A stretch of DNA of 64,000 nt, taken from contig CAWKFM010000005.1 of the NCBI GenBank assembly GCA_963849065.1, forward strand, positions 1,922,001 through 1,986,000, written 5' to 3'. The translations under genes and the position numbers were made by a program. This document shows positions 31,622 to 40,182 of this stretch, piece after piece. This stretch comes from TOLSYN sp963849065 (GTDB taxonomy: Bacteria > Acidobacteriota > Terriglobia > Terriglobales > Acidobacteriaceae). The first letter of the stretch is position 1; every line of letters begins with the position of its first letter. The notes under the pieces are model-generated. The model made no database searches and was not told the DNA's origin. It was given only the letters and a program-made list of their open reading frames with translations.

Positions 31622-32257
31622 ATGTTTATCGATTTGTTCCAGACCGAGACGAATGCAAGCAGTATGGGATTCACTGCCACTCTGCTCCACTTGGGCGCAT
31701 TCGGGTTGTTTTTCTTTGGCATTCTGGACAGTTTGCCGTTGCCGATATTTGCCGGCTCCGATATCCTGACCGCCATCCTCGCCGCGAGTCATCACGATCC
31801 CTGGTACGAGTACGCAGCCGTTGCGACGGTGGGTTCGCTGATTGGAGCGTATGCCACGCTTAGGATGGCCCGGCGGGCAGGTATCGCATATTTGCACAGC
31901 AAGTTTGGACGCAACCGCGTAACAAACGTCTTGAGATTGTTCGCCAGGTGGAACACCGGGGCTCTCATCGTCTCCGCTGTCGTTCCTTGCTTCCCTGCCA
32001 GCGTGTTCTTTGCAGCCGCAGGCGCGTCAGGCTACGCCACGCGAAAATATCTCATCTTAGTCGGATTCTGCCGGGTTGCGCGTTATTCGCTCATCGCCAT
32101 CCTAGCCGATCATTATGGGCGTCAGGTCATCGGTGTGCTCCGGCACCCGGCTCAATACTGGAACTGGCTGTTGCTTTTGGCCGCGATCATTGTTGGTATA
32201 GCCGCCATCGTGATTGTGATAAATAAGAGACTGGAAACCACTTTCAGTTCCGGGTAA
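31622..32257 (+). CDS. DedA/VTT-type membrane protein
   Basis: 211 residues from the ATG at 31622; Met at 31664 is an alternative and neither has a clear ribosome site. VTT (SNARE-associated/YqaA-like) pattern: LDSLPLPIFAGSDILTAILA, GSLIGAYATLRMARRAG, and a conserved PCFPASVFFAAAGASG with the re-entrant loop. C-terminal membrane helix then a basic tail. Family members act in membrane homeostasis or lipid scrambling. Confidence 0.8.
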   Translation: MFIDLFQTETNASSMGFTATLLHLGAFGLFFFGILDSLPLPIFAGSDILTAILAASHHDPWYEYAAVATVGSLIGAYATLRMARRAGIAYLHSKFGRNRVTNVLRLFARWNTGALIVSAVVPCFPASVFFAAAGASGYATRKYLILVGFCRVARYSLIAILADHYGRQVIGVLRHPAQYWNWLLLLAAIIVGIAAIVIVINKRLETTFSSG

Positions 32258-32289
32258 AACAAAATCGGCTCTGCACAGGAATCTGTAAC

Positions 32290-33556
32290 GGCTACTGATT
32301 AAATGGGCATTTTGATTTTCCGGAACTCTGGTTACACTTGGCGGGATGCGGGACAACGAGTGGAGCAAAGTTCTTGGGTGGCCGGGCTACCGGGTCTACC
32401 GTCACGAAATCGACGAGCGGGGCAAGACGCTGAAGTTGTGGGTTCGGCGGAAGCGTGGCAATCGGAAGCTGGTCTGCTCCGGCTGCGGGCGGAGGTTGAC
32501 GGAAGTCTACGACGTCTACGAGCGGGAGGTGCGCGATCTGCCCTGCTTTGAGTACCGCACCACGGTAGTGATTGAGTTGTATCGGGTTCACTGCCCGGAC
32601 TGTGGCGTCAAGACGGAAAAGGTGCCGCAATTGCCGAGCAAGGCGCCGTTCAGCAAACGCTTTGAAGAGGCCGTGGGGTTGGCCTGCGAAAGTGCTGCGG
32701 GGCGGCGGGTAGCGCAACAGTTCAGGTTGGCAGCCAGTACGGTACGCGCCATCGATCTGCGATATCTGCAGCGATGGGCGGCGGCGAGAAGAAAGCCGGC
32801 CCTGCGGCAGATGGGTGTGGACGAGATTCATCTGGGGAAAAAACAGAAGTTTCTCACCGTTGTCAGCAACCTGGAAACCGGAGAGCCCGTGTGGTTTGGA
32901 CGGGAACGGAAGAAGGAAACGCTGGATGAGTTCTTCGAGCAACAGTTAAGCGGCTTCCAGCGCAGCGCGATCCGTGCGGCATGTGTCGATATGTGGGAAC
33001 CGTTTCGGCAAAGCATTCAGCAGTGGGCACCGCAGGGCAAGATCGTCTACGACAAATTCCACATCATGCAGCACGCCAATCAAGCCGTCGATGAGGTGAG
33101 GCGGGCGGAGTTCTTTCGCAAAGGCGGCGCTACTCGCGAGGTAGTGAAAGGCAAGCGCTGGTTATTGCTATCGCGCTGGGTCCATCTGAACACGCAGAAG
33201 AAGCGGCCTGTTCGCCTTGAACCGTCGGGTCATGAAAGCGTATCTGCTGAAGGAAAGCCTGGACCGGCTGTGGAGCTACCGCTGCGAGGGAGCCATGCTG
33301 CTCTACCTGCAAAGCTGGATCGACCAGTTGCGCTGGCAGCGGCTCAAGCCCATGGAGAAGCTGGGTTGGATGTTACTGAATCATCTGGATGGAATCCTGA
33401 ACTACTGCCGGATCAAGGTGCCGCTGGGCGTGGTGGAGGCAGTGAATGGAAACATCAAAGCGCTAGGCACAACGATTGGCCGCTACCAAGACCGAATTCG
33501 TCGCTTTTCAGAAAGCCGCATAAAATGCTCCTTTCCACAGATTCTCGCTCAGAGCC
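32290..33556. mobile_element. Decayed ISL3-family insertion sequence
   Basis: Contains a broken ISL3 transposase (32346-33523). Ends look like imperfect inverted repeats: GGCTACTGA...GGGCATTTT on the left and, as complement, GGCTCTGA...GGAGCATTTT on the right. No target duplication is visible, fitting an old copy. Confidence 0.6.
32346..33523 (+). pseudogene. ISL3-family transposase, frameshifted and internally deleted
   Basis: N-terminal zinc ribbon (LVCSGCGRRL, HCPDCGVKTEKVPQ), HTH (GRRVAQQFRLAASTVRAID) and the DDE domain start (MGVDEIHLGKKQKFLTVV, CVDMWEPF, IVYDKFHIMQHANQAVDEV). The frame breaks near 33205 and continues as LFALNRRVMKAYLLKESL in another frame. A second break, probably a deletion, follows NGNIKAL near 33470; the tail RLAATKTEFVAFQKAA then ends at 33523 in a third frame. 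Not functional. Confidence 0.88.
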
Positions 33557-33633
33557 ACAAAATCATATGGTCGGGAATCCTGGCAGCGTGCCGATGACGT
33601 CAGTGGGGTTCGCGGCTCGGAACCATTCAGTTC

Positions 33634-33906
33634 TTATACGTCTTCCACTCTCCACAACTTGAAACGCGGGTCATCGGTATATGACTCATCATGCATTTGT
33701 TTTGCGGTTTTCCAATCGGACATCTGGATCGGCCGTTCGTCGGGCAGCCTGAAAAGCTGTTCCAGTCGCTGTATTGCCGCGAGCCGCCTGTGCGCGGCTC
33801 TCCATTCAGAAATCTGCAGAGTCCTTTTGTCAGGCAGTCTGAATAGCTGTTCCAGCCACGCTATATCGGCAATGTTTTGTTCGGCTTTCATACGGTCGGC
33901 TTTCAT
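33634..33906 (-). CDS. Small protein with two LEQLFRLPD repeats
   Basis: 90 residues with GAGG before the ATG. Two tandem units of about 30 residues share WLEQLFRLPDKRTLQISEW and RLEQLFRLPDERPIQMSDW, then a short acidic/aromatic end. Trp and Arg spacing is conserved between the units. No family recognised. It sits between two decayed IS elements and could be cargo of either. Confidence 0.5.
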   Translation of the reverse strand: MKADRMKAEQNIADIAWLEQLFRLPDKRTLQISEWRAAHRRLAAIQRLEQLFRLPDERPIQMSDWKTAKQMHDESYTDDPRFKLWRVEDV

Positions 33907-33961
33907 ACGGTGCCTCTGTTCTTAACTAAGCTTCATGTTAGAACTAGTGCGGAAGGAAGTC

Positions 33962-33977
33962 TGAGCAACTTAGACCA
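33962..33977. promoter_or_regulatory. TGAGC dyad, degenerate
   Basis: TGAGCAACTTAGACCA: perfect left arm, right arm GACCA as at 18833. It lies 56 bp upstream of the small repeat-protein gene. It may be chance. Confidence 0.25.
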
Positions 33978-34052
33978 ATACGGCCTTCGATGCAAATGGC
34001 TTTACGACGCAATCGAATTCAACGAGGGGCACTGCGGTTCAATGTCTATGGA

Positions 34053-34315
34053 GTGCGCCAACGGATCGAGGCGGCAGGTTCCGAATGCTCTACGCTCCGC
34101 CATACTCGCCTGACCTCAACCCCATCGAGAAGGCTTGGTTTAAGCTCAAACAACTCCTCCGTGCCGCGAAGGCGCGAACCAAAGAAGCGCTCGAAGAAGC
34201 CATCACAGAGTTGCTTCCGCAGATCACACAAGACAATGCCGAGGCATGGCTCAGACTCCGCCTCGGCACGCCTTTACCAACGATCCTGCACCACGACTTC
34301 CGATCTGATGGGTGA
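34053..34315 (+). pseudogene. IS630-family transposase C-terminal fragment
   Basis: VRQRIEAAG in one frame, then after a frameshift near 34080 RMLYAPPYSPDLNPIEKAWF, the conserved end of the IS630 DDE domain with the catalytic Glu. The N-terminal half is missing. Confidence 0.85.
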
Positions 34316-34368
34316 AAAGCGTCCGGAGCAATTCTCCGACCTTACGACGTGAATCAGGACCAGGCCCA

Positions 34369-36753
34369 TCAGGATAGTTTGGTTCCGTAGGTTACGCCCC
34401 ATTTCCAATGGCGGATTTCCGGCAGGTCCTCCCCGTATTTATCAATGTATTGCTTGTGCTCGATCAGTTTGTCCTTGAGCTTCTGCTTCAGATATATCCC
34501 CCGGTCGCCGGTCTGCGGCAATCGGTCGATGGTGTCCATCACGAGATGGAATCTGTCCAGATCGTTCAGTACCGTCATGTCGAAGGGCGTGGTGATGGTG
34601 CCTTCTTCTTTGTAGCCGCGGACATGAATGTTGTCGTGGTTGGTGCGCCGGTAGGTCAGCCGGTGGATTAACCACGGGTAGGCATGGAAAGCGAAGATGA
34701 CCGGTTTGTTGGTGGTAAAGATCTCGTCAAAATCGGTATCGCTCAAGCCGTGCGGGTGCTCAGTGTGGGGCTGCAGTTTCATGAGGTCAACCACGTTGAC
34801 TACCCGGATTTTCAGTTCGGGAAGATATTCGCGCAGGATGGAGACGGCGGCAAGCGTTTCCAGAGTAGGAACATCGCCGCAGCAGGCCATGACCACGTCG
34901 GGCGCAGCTTCCTGGTCATTGCTGGCCCACGGCCAGATGCCGATGCCCTTGGTGCAATGCTTGATTGCCGCATCCATGGTTAGCCACTGCGGCGCTGGAT
35001 GTTTGCCTGCAATTACCACGTTGACGTAGTGCCGGCTGCGCAAGCAGTGATCCATCACTGACAGCAGGCAGTTTGCATCCGGGGGAAGGTAGACACGCAC
35101 AACCTCGGCCTTCTTGTTGACTACGTGGTCGATGAAACCGGGATCCTGGTGGGTGAAACCGTTATGGTCCTGGCGCCAGACATGCGAAGCCAGCAGGTAG
35201 TTTAACGATGCGATCTTACGCCGCCATGGCAGGCAAGAAGTGACCTTCAACCACTTGGCGTGCTGGTTGAACATCGAATCGACGATATGGATGAACGCCT
35301 CGTAGCAGTTGAAGAGTCCGTGCCGCCCGGTGAGCAGGTAGCCTTCGAGCCAGCCCTCGCATTGGTGCTCGCTCAGCATTTCCATCACGCGTCCGGCGGG
35401 TGCCAGAAATTCGTCGTTCGGCACGGTCTCGGCTTCCCATTGGCGTTGAGTCACTTCAAAGAGAGCTTCCAAGCCGTTGGAGAGCGTCTCGTCCGGGCCA
35501 AAGACGCGGAAATTCCGCTGCTCGCCGTTCCGCTTCGTCACATCGCGCAGGAACCCTCCGAGCACATGCGTATCACCGATGCCGTCCACTCCCGGCGAGG
35601 GTACATCGACCGCGTAGTCACGGAAATCAGGCATGCGCAGGTCGCGGAGCAGCATGCCGCCGTTAGCATGGGGATTCGCGCCCATGCGTCGTTCGCCCTT
35701 GGGCGCCAGTTCGGCCAAGTCCGGTTTCAGGCGGCCCTGTTCATCGAAGAGTTCCTCCGGCCGGTAGCTCCTCAGCCAGTCTTCCAACAGCTTGAGGTGT
35801 TCGGGATGGGCGGCTGGATCGGAGATCGGTACCTGGTGCGAGCGAAACGTACCTTCAATTTGCAGCCCATCGACCACTTTCGGCCCGGTCCAGCCCTTGG
35901 GTGAATTGAGGACGATCATGGGCCAGCGCGGACGCGCGAGGTTGCCGTGGACGCGGGCGTCCTGCTGAATATGTCTGATCTGCTCCACCGCTGTGTCGAG
36001 CGTCGCGGCCATGGCCTCATGCATCAGCGCGGGCTCGTGACCTTCGACGAAGTAGGGCGTCCACCCATAGCCTCGCAGCAATTGTTCCAGCTCCTCGCGG
36101 GTGATGCGGGCAAGGATGGTTGGGTTGGAAATCTTGTAACCGTTGAGATGCAGGATGGGTAGCACTGCGCCGTCGGTGGCCGCATCGAGGAACTTATTCG
36201 AATGCCACGCCGTGGCCAGCGGTCCGGTTTCCGCCTCGCCGTCGCCGACGACACAGGCGACAAAGAGATCGGGATTGTCGAACACCGCTCCGAAGGAATG
36301 GCTGAGCGAGTAGCCCAGTTCGCCGCCCTCGTGGATCGAGCCGGGACACTCCGGCGAGGCGTGGCTGGGGATTCCTCCGGGAAACGAAAACTGAAGAAAG
36401 AGCTTCCGAAGTCCGGCCTCATCCTGGCTGATGTTGGGATAGATCTCGCTGTAGGTTCCCTCGAGGTAGGTGTTGCCCACCACCGCTGGCCCTCCGTGGC
36501 CGGGGCCGGAGACGTAAATCATGTCAAGATCGTATTTCTTGATGACCCGGTTCAAGTGCGTGTAAATGAAGTTCTGCCCCGGAGTCGTTCCCCAGTGTCC
36601 CAGCAGCATGTGCTTCACATCCGCGAGGGTCAGAGGACGCTTCAGCAGCGGATTGTCGTAGAGATAAATCTGGCCGACCGACAGATAGTTGGCGGCGCGC
36701 CAATAGGCATCCATCTTGCGGAGCAGTTCCGGGGTGAGCGTATTAGCTTGCAT
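34369..36753 (-). CDS. xfp: Phosphoketolase
   Basis: 794 residues, normal length. Cleaves xylulose-5-P (and often fructose-6-P) with phosphate to acetyl-P, a TPP enzyme. Marks: GHWGTTPGQNFIYTHLNR, GPGHGGPA, FSFPGGIPSHASPECPGSIH, the TPP-binding VGDGEAETGPLATAWHSNKF, NGYKISNPT, and SHVWRQDHNGFTHQDPGF. It gives a carbon bypass to acetyl-P. It stands alone here without ackA or pta. A fragment of a second copy is at 16918. Confidence 0.95.
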   Translation of the reverse strand: MQANTLTPELLRKMDAYWRAANYLSVGQIYLYDNPLLKRPLTLADVKHMLLGHWGTTPGQNFIYTHLNRVIKKYDLDMIYVSGPGHGGPAVVGNTYLEGTYSEIYPNISQDEAGLRKLFLQFSFPGGIPSHASPECPGSIHEGGELGYSLSHSFGAVFDNPDLFVACVVGDGEAETGPLATAWHSNKFLDAATDGAVLPILHLNGYKISNPTILARITREELEQLLRGYGWTPYFVEGHEPALMHEAMAATLDTAVEQIRHIQQDARVHGNLARPRWPMIVLNSPKGWTGPKVVDGLQIEGTFRSHQVPISDPAAHPEHLKLLEDWLRSYRPEELFDEQGRLKPDLAELAPKGERRMGANPHANGGMLLRDLRMPDFRDYAVDVPSPGVDGIGDTHVLGGFLRDVTKRNGEQRNFRVFGPDETLSNGLEALFEVTQRQWEAETVPNDEFLAPAGRVMEMLSEHQCEGWLEGYLLTGRHGLFNCYEAFIHIVDSMFNQHAKWLKVTSCLPWRRKIASLNYLLASHVWRQDHNGFTHQDPGFIDHVVNKKAEVVRVYLPPDANCLLSVMDHCLRSRHYVNVVIAGKHPAPQWLTMDAAIKHCTKGIGIWPWASNDQEAAPDVVMACCGDVPTLETLAAVSILREYLPELKIRVVNVVDLMKLQPHTEHPHGLSDTDFDEIFTTNKPVIFAFHAYPWLIHRLTYRRTNHDNIHVRGYKEEGTITTPFDMTVLNDLDRFHLVMDTIDRLPQTGDRGIYLKQKLKDKLIEHKQYIDKYGEDLPEIRHWKWGVTYGTKLS

Positions 36754-36896
36754 AATTTAAGTTTCCTGAGTTGAGCCAAGTTTGAGGAAATTCGGGATCA
36801 AATCCGGCGCACGGTCTTCCGCGAGTTCGGGCATTCTTTTGGCATAGACGAGGAGCAATTGAAGGACGCATAACGCAGGCTGATCGTCGTTGACCG

Positions 36897-37037
36897 TCAG
36901 CTTACGCGTTCAATAGGTTGATAACCAGCACCACCAAACCCGACGACAAGGACCAAATGGATCAAAGCCCAACCGAGTTGAATACTTAATCCCATCAGCC
37001 ACAACATCAGGAGCACCATGTAAGCCGTCCAGAGCAC
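36897..37037 (-). pseudogene. lmo0937-type small membrane protein, frameshifted
   Basis: From GTG: LWTAYMVLLMLWLMGLSIQ, then LGWALIHLVLVV as in the intact protein at 26250. The frame then gives a polar GFGGAGYQPIERVS. One G fewer in the GGG at 36939-36941 would restore the family-like end GLVVLVINLLNA and a stop at 36902. So this is a one-base frameshift, real or a sequencing error. Confidence 0.6.
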
Positions 37038-37097
37038 GTTAGCCTCCTCGCTCGCTTTATCGCTCCACCACCTTCTCATTTCCAAAGTCCTGCAATC

Positions 37098-37113
37098 TGT
37101 TCAATGTTGCTCA
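37098..37113. promoter_or_regulatory. TGAGC-type dyad upstream of the lmo0937-like gene
   Basis: TGTTCAATGTTGCTCA: perfect right arm, left arm T-G-x-x-C, 61 bp before the GTG of the minus-strand gene. Confidence 0.4.
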
Positions 37114-37305
37114 ACTTTGGCACACATTCGAAATGGGTTCTATTGAGCGGACATTGTGAACTGTGCTGAATGGGCTTCTGCGGCACTGAGCTAACTCAAA
37201 GCCGCGCTCGGATATGCCCCTCCGCCGAACTATACGCTTCGGCGCTGGTATCTTACCGGCTGTCTCACCGTTTCTCGTAGTATAGTTTGCGAAAGGAAGA
37301 CAGCC

Positions 37306-37746
37306 ATGAACGTCTCTGCGGCAACCACGGAGCTACTAGAAGCAAAACGTGCGAAGGGCGTGACCTTCGCTGAACTGGGCAAGCTGATTGGGCGCGATGA
37401 GGTGTGGGTGGCAGCCCTGATGTATGGACAGGCGCGGGCAGACGCAGATGAGGCCAAGAAGATCATTGAAGCCCTGGATCTCGGTCACGACATCGCCGAC
37501 GCGCTCACCGAGTTCCCCAGCAAGGGCCTGGGTCCTGTCGTCCCGACCGATCCGCTGATCTACCGCTTTTATGAAATCATGCAGGTCTATGGAATGCCGA
37601 TGAAAGCGGTGATCCATGAGAAGTTCGGCGACGGCATCATGAGCGCCATCGACTTCAGTCTCCATATCGAGAAGGAGCCCGATCCGAAGGGCGACCGCGT
37701 CAAGGTGACCATGTCAGGAAAGTTTCTTCCGTACAAGAAGTTTTAG
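37306..37746 (+). CDS. cynS: Cyanate hydratase (cyanase)
   Basis: 146 residues, normal size. Decomposes cyanate with bicarbonate to CO2 and carbamate/ammonia, as a homodecamer. N-terminal helical domain KGVTFAELGKLIGRDEVWVA; the catalytic domain has Arg and Glu in IYRFYEIMQVYG and Ser in GDGIMSAIDF; the end is VTMSGKFLPYKKF. No carbonic anhydrase is adjacent. The cytosine-deaminase-like gene follows 12 bp later. Confidence 0.96.
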   Translation: MNVSAATTELLEAKRAKGVTFAELGKLIGRDEVWVAALMYGQARADADEAKKIIEALDLGHDIADALTEFPSKGLGPVVPTDPLIYRFYEIMQVYGMPMKAVIHEKFGDGIMSAIDFSLHIEKEPDPKGDRVKVTMSGKFLPYKKF

Positions 37747-37758
37747 GGCCTCGCCGCC

Positions 37759-38196
37759 ATGGACTCATTTCTCGCAGCGGCGATTGCGGAAGCGCGTCAG
37801 GGAATGCGTGAAGGCGGCATTCCCATTGGCTCGGTGATGGTGCACGGCGGCAAGATCATCGGACGGGGACACAACCGCCGCGTGCAGAAGGCAAGCGCGA
37901 TTCTGCACGCCGAGATGGACGCGCTGGAAAACGCCGGCCGGCTGCCAGGCTCGGTCTATCGGGAGTCCGTGCTCTACACCACGCTGTCACCGTGCGCGAT
38001 GTGTTCGGGCGCCATTCTTTTGTATGGCATTCCGCGCGTGGTGATCGGGGAGAACCGTACATTCATGGGCGAAGAAGAACTGCTCCGCTCCCGGGGAGTT
38101 TCCATCGAGGTGTTCCAGAGTGAGGAATGCATCCGGCTGATGGAGGATTTTATCCAGGACAAGCCAGCACTGTGGAATGAAGATATTGGGGTGTGA
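37759..38196 (+). CDS. Cytosine/guanine deaminase-family enzyme
   Basis: 145 residues. Zinc deaminase motifs HAEMDALE and SPCAMCSGAI supply the His/Cys/Cys ligands and proton-shuttle Glu. Overall pattern (GGIPIGSVMVHGGKIIGRGHN, IPRVVIGENRTFMGEE, a final acidic LWNEDIGV) is closest to the yeast-type cytosine deaminase. Deaminates cytosine to uracil, releasing ammonia. Directly after cynS, so both could supply nitrogen. Confidence 0.85.
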   Translation: MDSFLAAAIAEARQGMREGGIPIGSVMVHGGKIIGRGHNRRVQKASAILHAEMDALENAGRLPGSVYRESVLYTTLSPCAMCSGAILLYGIPRVVIGENRTFMGEEELLRSRGVSIEVFQSEECIRLMEDFIQDKPALWNEDIGV

Positions 38197-38329
38197 CGGC
38201 TCTGCCGTGAAATTGCGGAACGATTGCCAGCGCGGTTAATGGTTGGATTTCGCTTTGTAACTGAGTAGTACATCGTTGCGTTACAAGCCGGAAGATTGCC
38301 TAAGTGGTTAGATTCCGGCTCCGGGACGA

Positions 38330-39055
38330 TTGCCTTTCCTGCCAATGGTTTCCTCGGAATCCCACTTGCCTCTGGCTGGCATGGGCCACCCGCGTAACCT
38401 TGGTTTGAGGAAAAAGACCGGGGGGAGGCGCTACTTCGGTAACGTGCGCGACGCAGGGAATGGGGCCATCATACCGGACATGTGCGCTGACCTGATTCAC
38501 GGATTCCTTTCCTCCTGCCGGCATCAGTTCTCGTGGCCGCGACGCGATGAAACGGGCGAGAACTACCAGGTGTGTGTTCATTGCGGTGCGAAGTACAGCT
38601 ACGACTGGGCGACGATGCGCCGCGTGGCTCTGCTGGAAAGCGAAGCGGACGCACTCGATAGCGGCCGCAGGTCGCTGCGGCAATGCGGGACGAAGAAAGC
38701 ATGGACACCGCGTGAACGGCGTCTTCACCATCGCGTCGATCTGCTGTTCCGCTTGGCAGGGAGCGACGAATGGATCGAGGGCGTGACGGAGAACATAAGC
38801 CGCTCGGGTTTGCTCTTTCGATCGGCCAGCCCGCTTGAAGTTGGTTCCAGCCTGGAGCTGAACTTTGAGATGCCGCACGAGGTAACGGGCGACGTTGATG
38901 CGCAGGTGATGTGCGAAGGCTCGCTGCTGCGCGTTGAGGCGGTTGCGCCGACGCGCAAGAATCAGCAGCCCACGTACATGATGGCGTGTACGATCACGCA
39001 GTACAAGTTCGCTTCTGACGGCGAGCGGGCGATCCGCACAGAGCAAGACGCTTGA
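38330..39055 (+). CDS. PilZ-domain protein with N-terminal Cys/His segment
   Basis: 241 residues from the first ATG; Met at 38480 would remove an unconserved 50-residue lead and may be the true start. Residues about 60-90 hold CRHQFS and YQVCVHCGAKYSYDW, matching the small protein at 22582. A PilZ domain follows (about 125-225: RRLHHRVDLLFRLAG, ENISRSGLLFRSASPLEVGS). The c-di-GMP RxxxR motif is weak (RRLHHR) while the DxSxxG part is NISRSG. Possibly a c-di-GMP effector. Confidence 0.75.
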   Translation: MPFLPMVSSESHLPLAGMGHPRNLGLRKKTGGRRYFGNVRDAGNGAIIPDMCADLIHGFLSSCRHQFSWPRRDETGENYQVCVHCGAKYSYDWATMRRVALLESEADALDSGRRSLRQCGTKKAWTPRERRLHHRVDLLFRLAGSDEWIEGVTENISRSGLLFRSASPLEVGSSLELNFEMPHEVTGDVDAQVMCEGSLLRVEAVAPTRKNQQPTYMMACTITQYKFASDGERAIRTEQDA

Positions 39056-39060
39056 GGGGC

Positions 39061-39119
39061 TTTCCCTCGGCGGCTAAAGCCGCGTGAAACGAGCCTTTGC
39101 TACGGCACGACTGTCGTGC
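39061..39119. repeat. Dispersed hairpin repeat, copy 1
   Basis: TTTCCCTCGGCGGCTAAAGC opens a segment with GCGGCTAAAGCCGC and, downstream, the 7-1-7 palindrome GCACGACTGTCGTGC. A similar element is at 45521-45582. Such intergenic repeats are common in acidobacterial genomes. Confidence 0.6.
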
Positions 39120-39148
39120 GCTTTCAAACCCGGTTTATGAGAGCACCT

Positions 39149-40147
39149 CTAGTTCGCGACCTTGACTAGAATTTTGCCCATCGGTCCCTGACCTAGCCGC
39201 GCAAACGCGGCCTTCACGTTGGTAAAGGAAAAAACGCCATCCACCACGGGGCGCTTGCCTAGTTTGTCGAGGCGGGTGACGATCTCGCTCCACGTGGCTT
39301 GCGCGTGGGGAACCGAGAAGTCCGCCACGGCGACGCCGCCGATGCGATTTCTGCGGAAGAAGAGGGTTGCGGTGTTGAACTCCGGCACCGCGCCGCCGCT
39401 GCGGCCGACGACACTGATGCGTCCGGCATAGCCGAGCGTGGCGATGAGTTCGTTGAAGAGCGGACCGGCGACGGTATCCACCACGATGTCCACCCGTTTG
39501 GGAGCGGTTGCCGACAGGATGAGCTTGCGCACATTTTTTTCCGTGGGATCGAAGACGAAGTCCGCGCCGAGCTGCTTGAGTTGCTCGGCCTTGGGCGCGC
39601 TGCGCGACAGGGCGACCACGGTAAGGCCCATCGACCTGGCCAGCAGGACGGCCGCGGAGCCCACGCCGCCGGAGGCTCCCGTGATGAGCGCGACGGAGCC
39701 GGCAGGCGGGGGCGCTTCCGGCTCGCTCCATTGGGTGAGGGCCTGCCATGCGGTGAGAAAGACCAGGGGCGCGCCAGCGAGTTCCTGCTGCGACCAGCCT
39801 TGCGGAAGAGGAATGAGATTGGCGGAATCGACTGCCGTCTTTTCGGCCAGCGTTCCCCAGCTTTCCACTCCGGTATGGCCGCGGAGAATGCCGACGATGT
39901 CGCCGGGCTTTACGTTGGCAACTCCCTCGCCGAGAGCCACGACTTCGCCCACGCCATCGCGGCCGAGCACGTGGGGCAAGGTGGGCTTGGCGGGATACTG
40001 CGCCAGGGCAAGAAAGGCATCGGCCGGATTCAACGCGGCGTACAGCGTTTTGATCACGGCTTGTCCGGGGCCCGGCTGCGGATCGGGAACCTCATCCAAG
40101 CGCAGCTTCTCCACACCATCGTAGGAGTCCATCAACCATGCACGCAT
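39149..40147 (-). CDS. Zinc-independent alcohol dehydrogenase / quinone oxidoreductase-type enzyme
   Basis: 332 residues, MDR superfamily. GroES-like N-terminal domain (LNPADAFLALAQYPAKPTLP, HVLGRDGVGEVVALG) and Rossmann fold with GASGGVGSAAVLLARSMGL. The catalytic zinc Cys/His set of ADHs is absent, as in quinone oxidoreductases (NADPH-dependent). ATG with GGGAA upstream. It lies 35 bp after glcF and may be part of that transcript. Confidence 0.88.
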   Translation of the reverse strand: MRAWLMDSYDGVEKLRLDEVPDPQPGPGQAVIKTLYAALNPADAFLALAQYPAKPTLPHVLGRDGVGEVVALGEGVANVKPGDIVGILRGHTGVESWGTLAEKTAVDSANLIPLPQGWSQQELAGAPLVFLTAWQALTQWSEPEAPPPAGSVALITGASGGVGSAAVLLARSMGLTVVALSRSAPKAEQLKQLGADFVFDPTEKNVRKLILSATAPKRVDIVVDTVAGPLFNELIATLGYAGRISVVGRSGGAVPEFNTATLFFRRNRIGGVAVADFSVPHAQATWSEIVTRLDKLGKRPVVDGVFSFTNVKAAFARLGQGPMGKILVKVAN

Positions 40148-40182
40148 AGCAATTCCCTTCCCTGCCAGACTGACAGCATATA

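Noticed and set aside
38284..38336. tRNA-like string (GGAAGATTGCCTAAGTGGTTAG) before the PilZ gene
   Set aside because: Resembles a class II D-arm but no matching acceptor, anticodon or T-arm can be folded.
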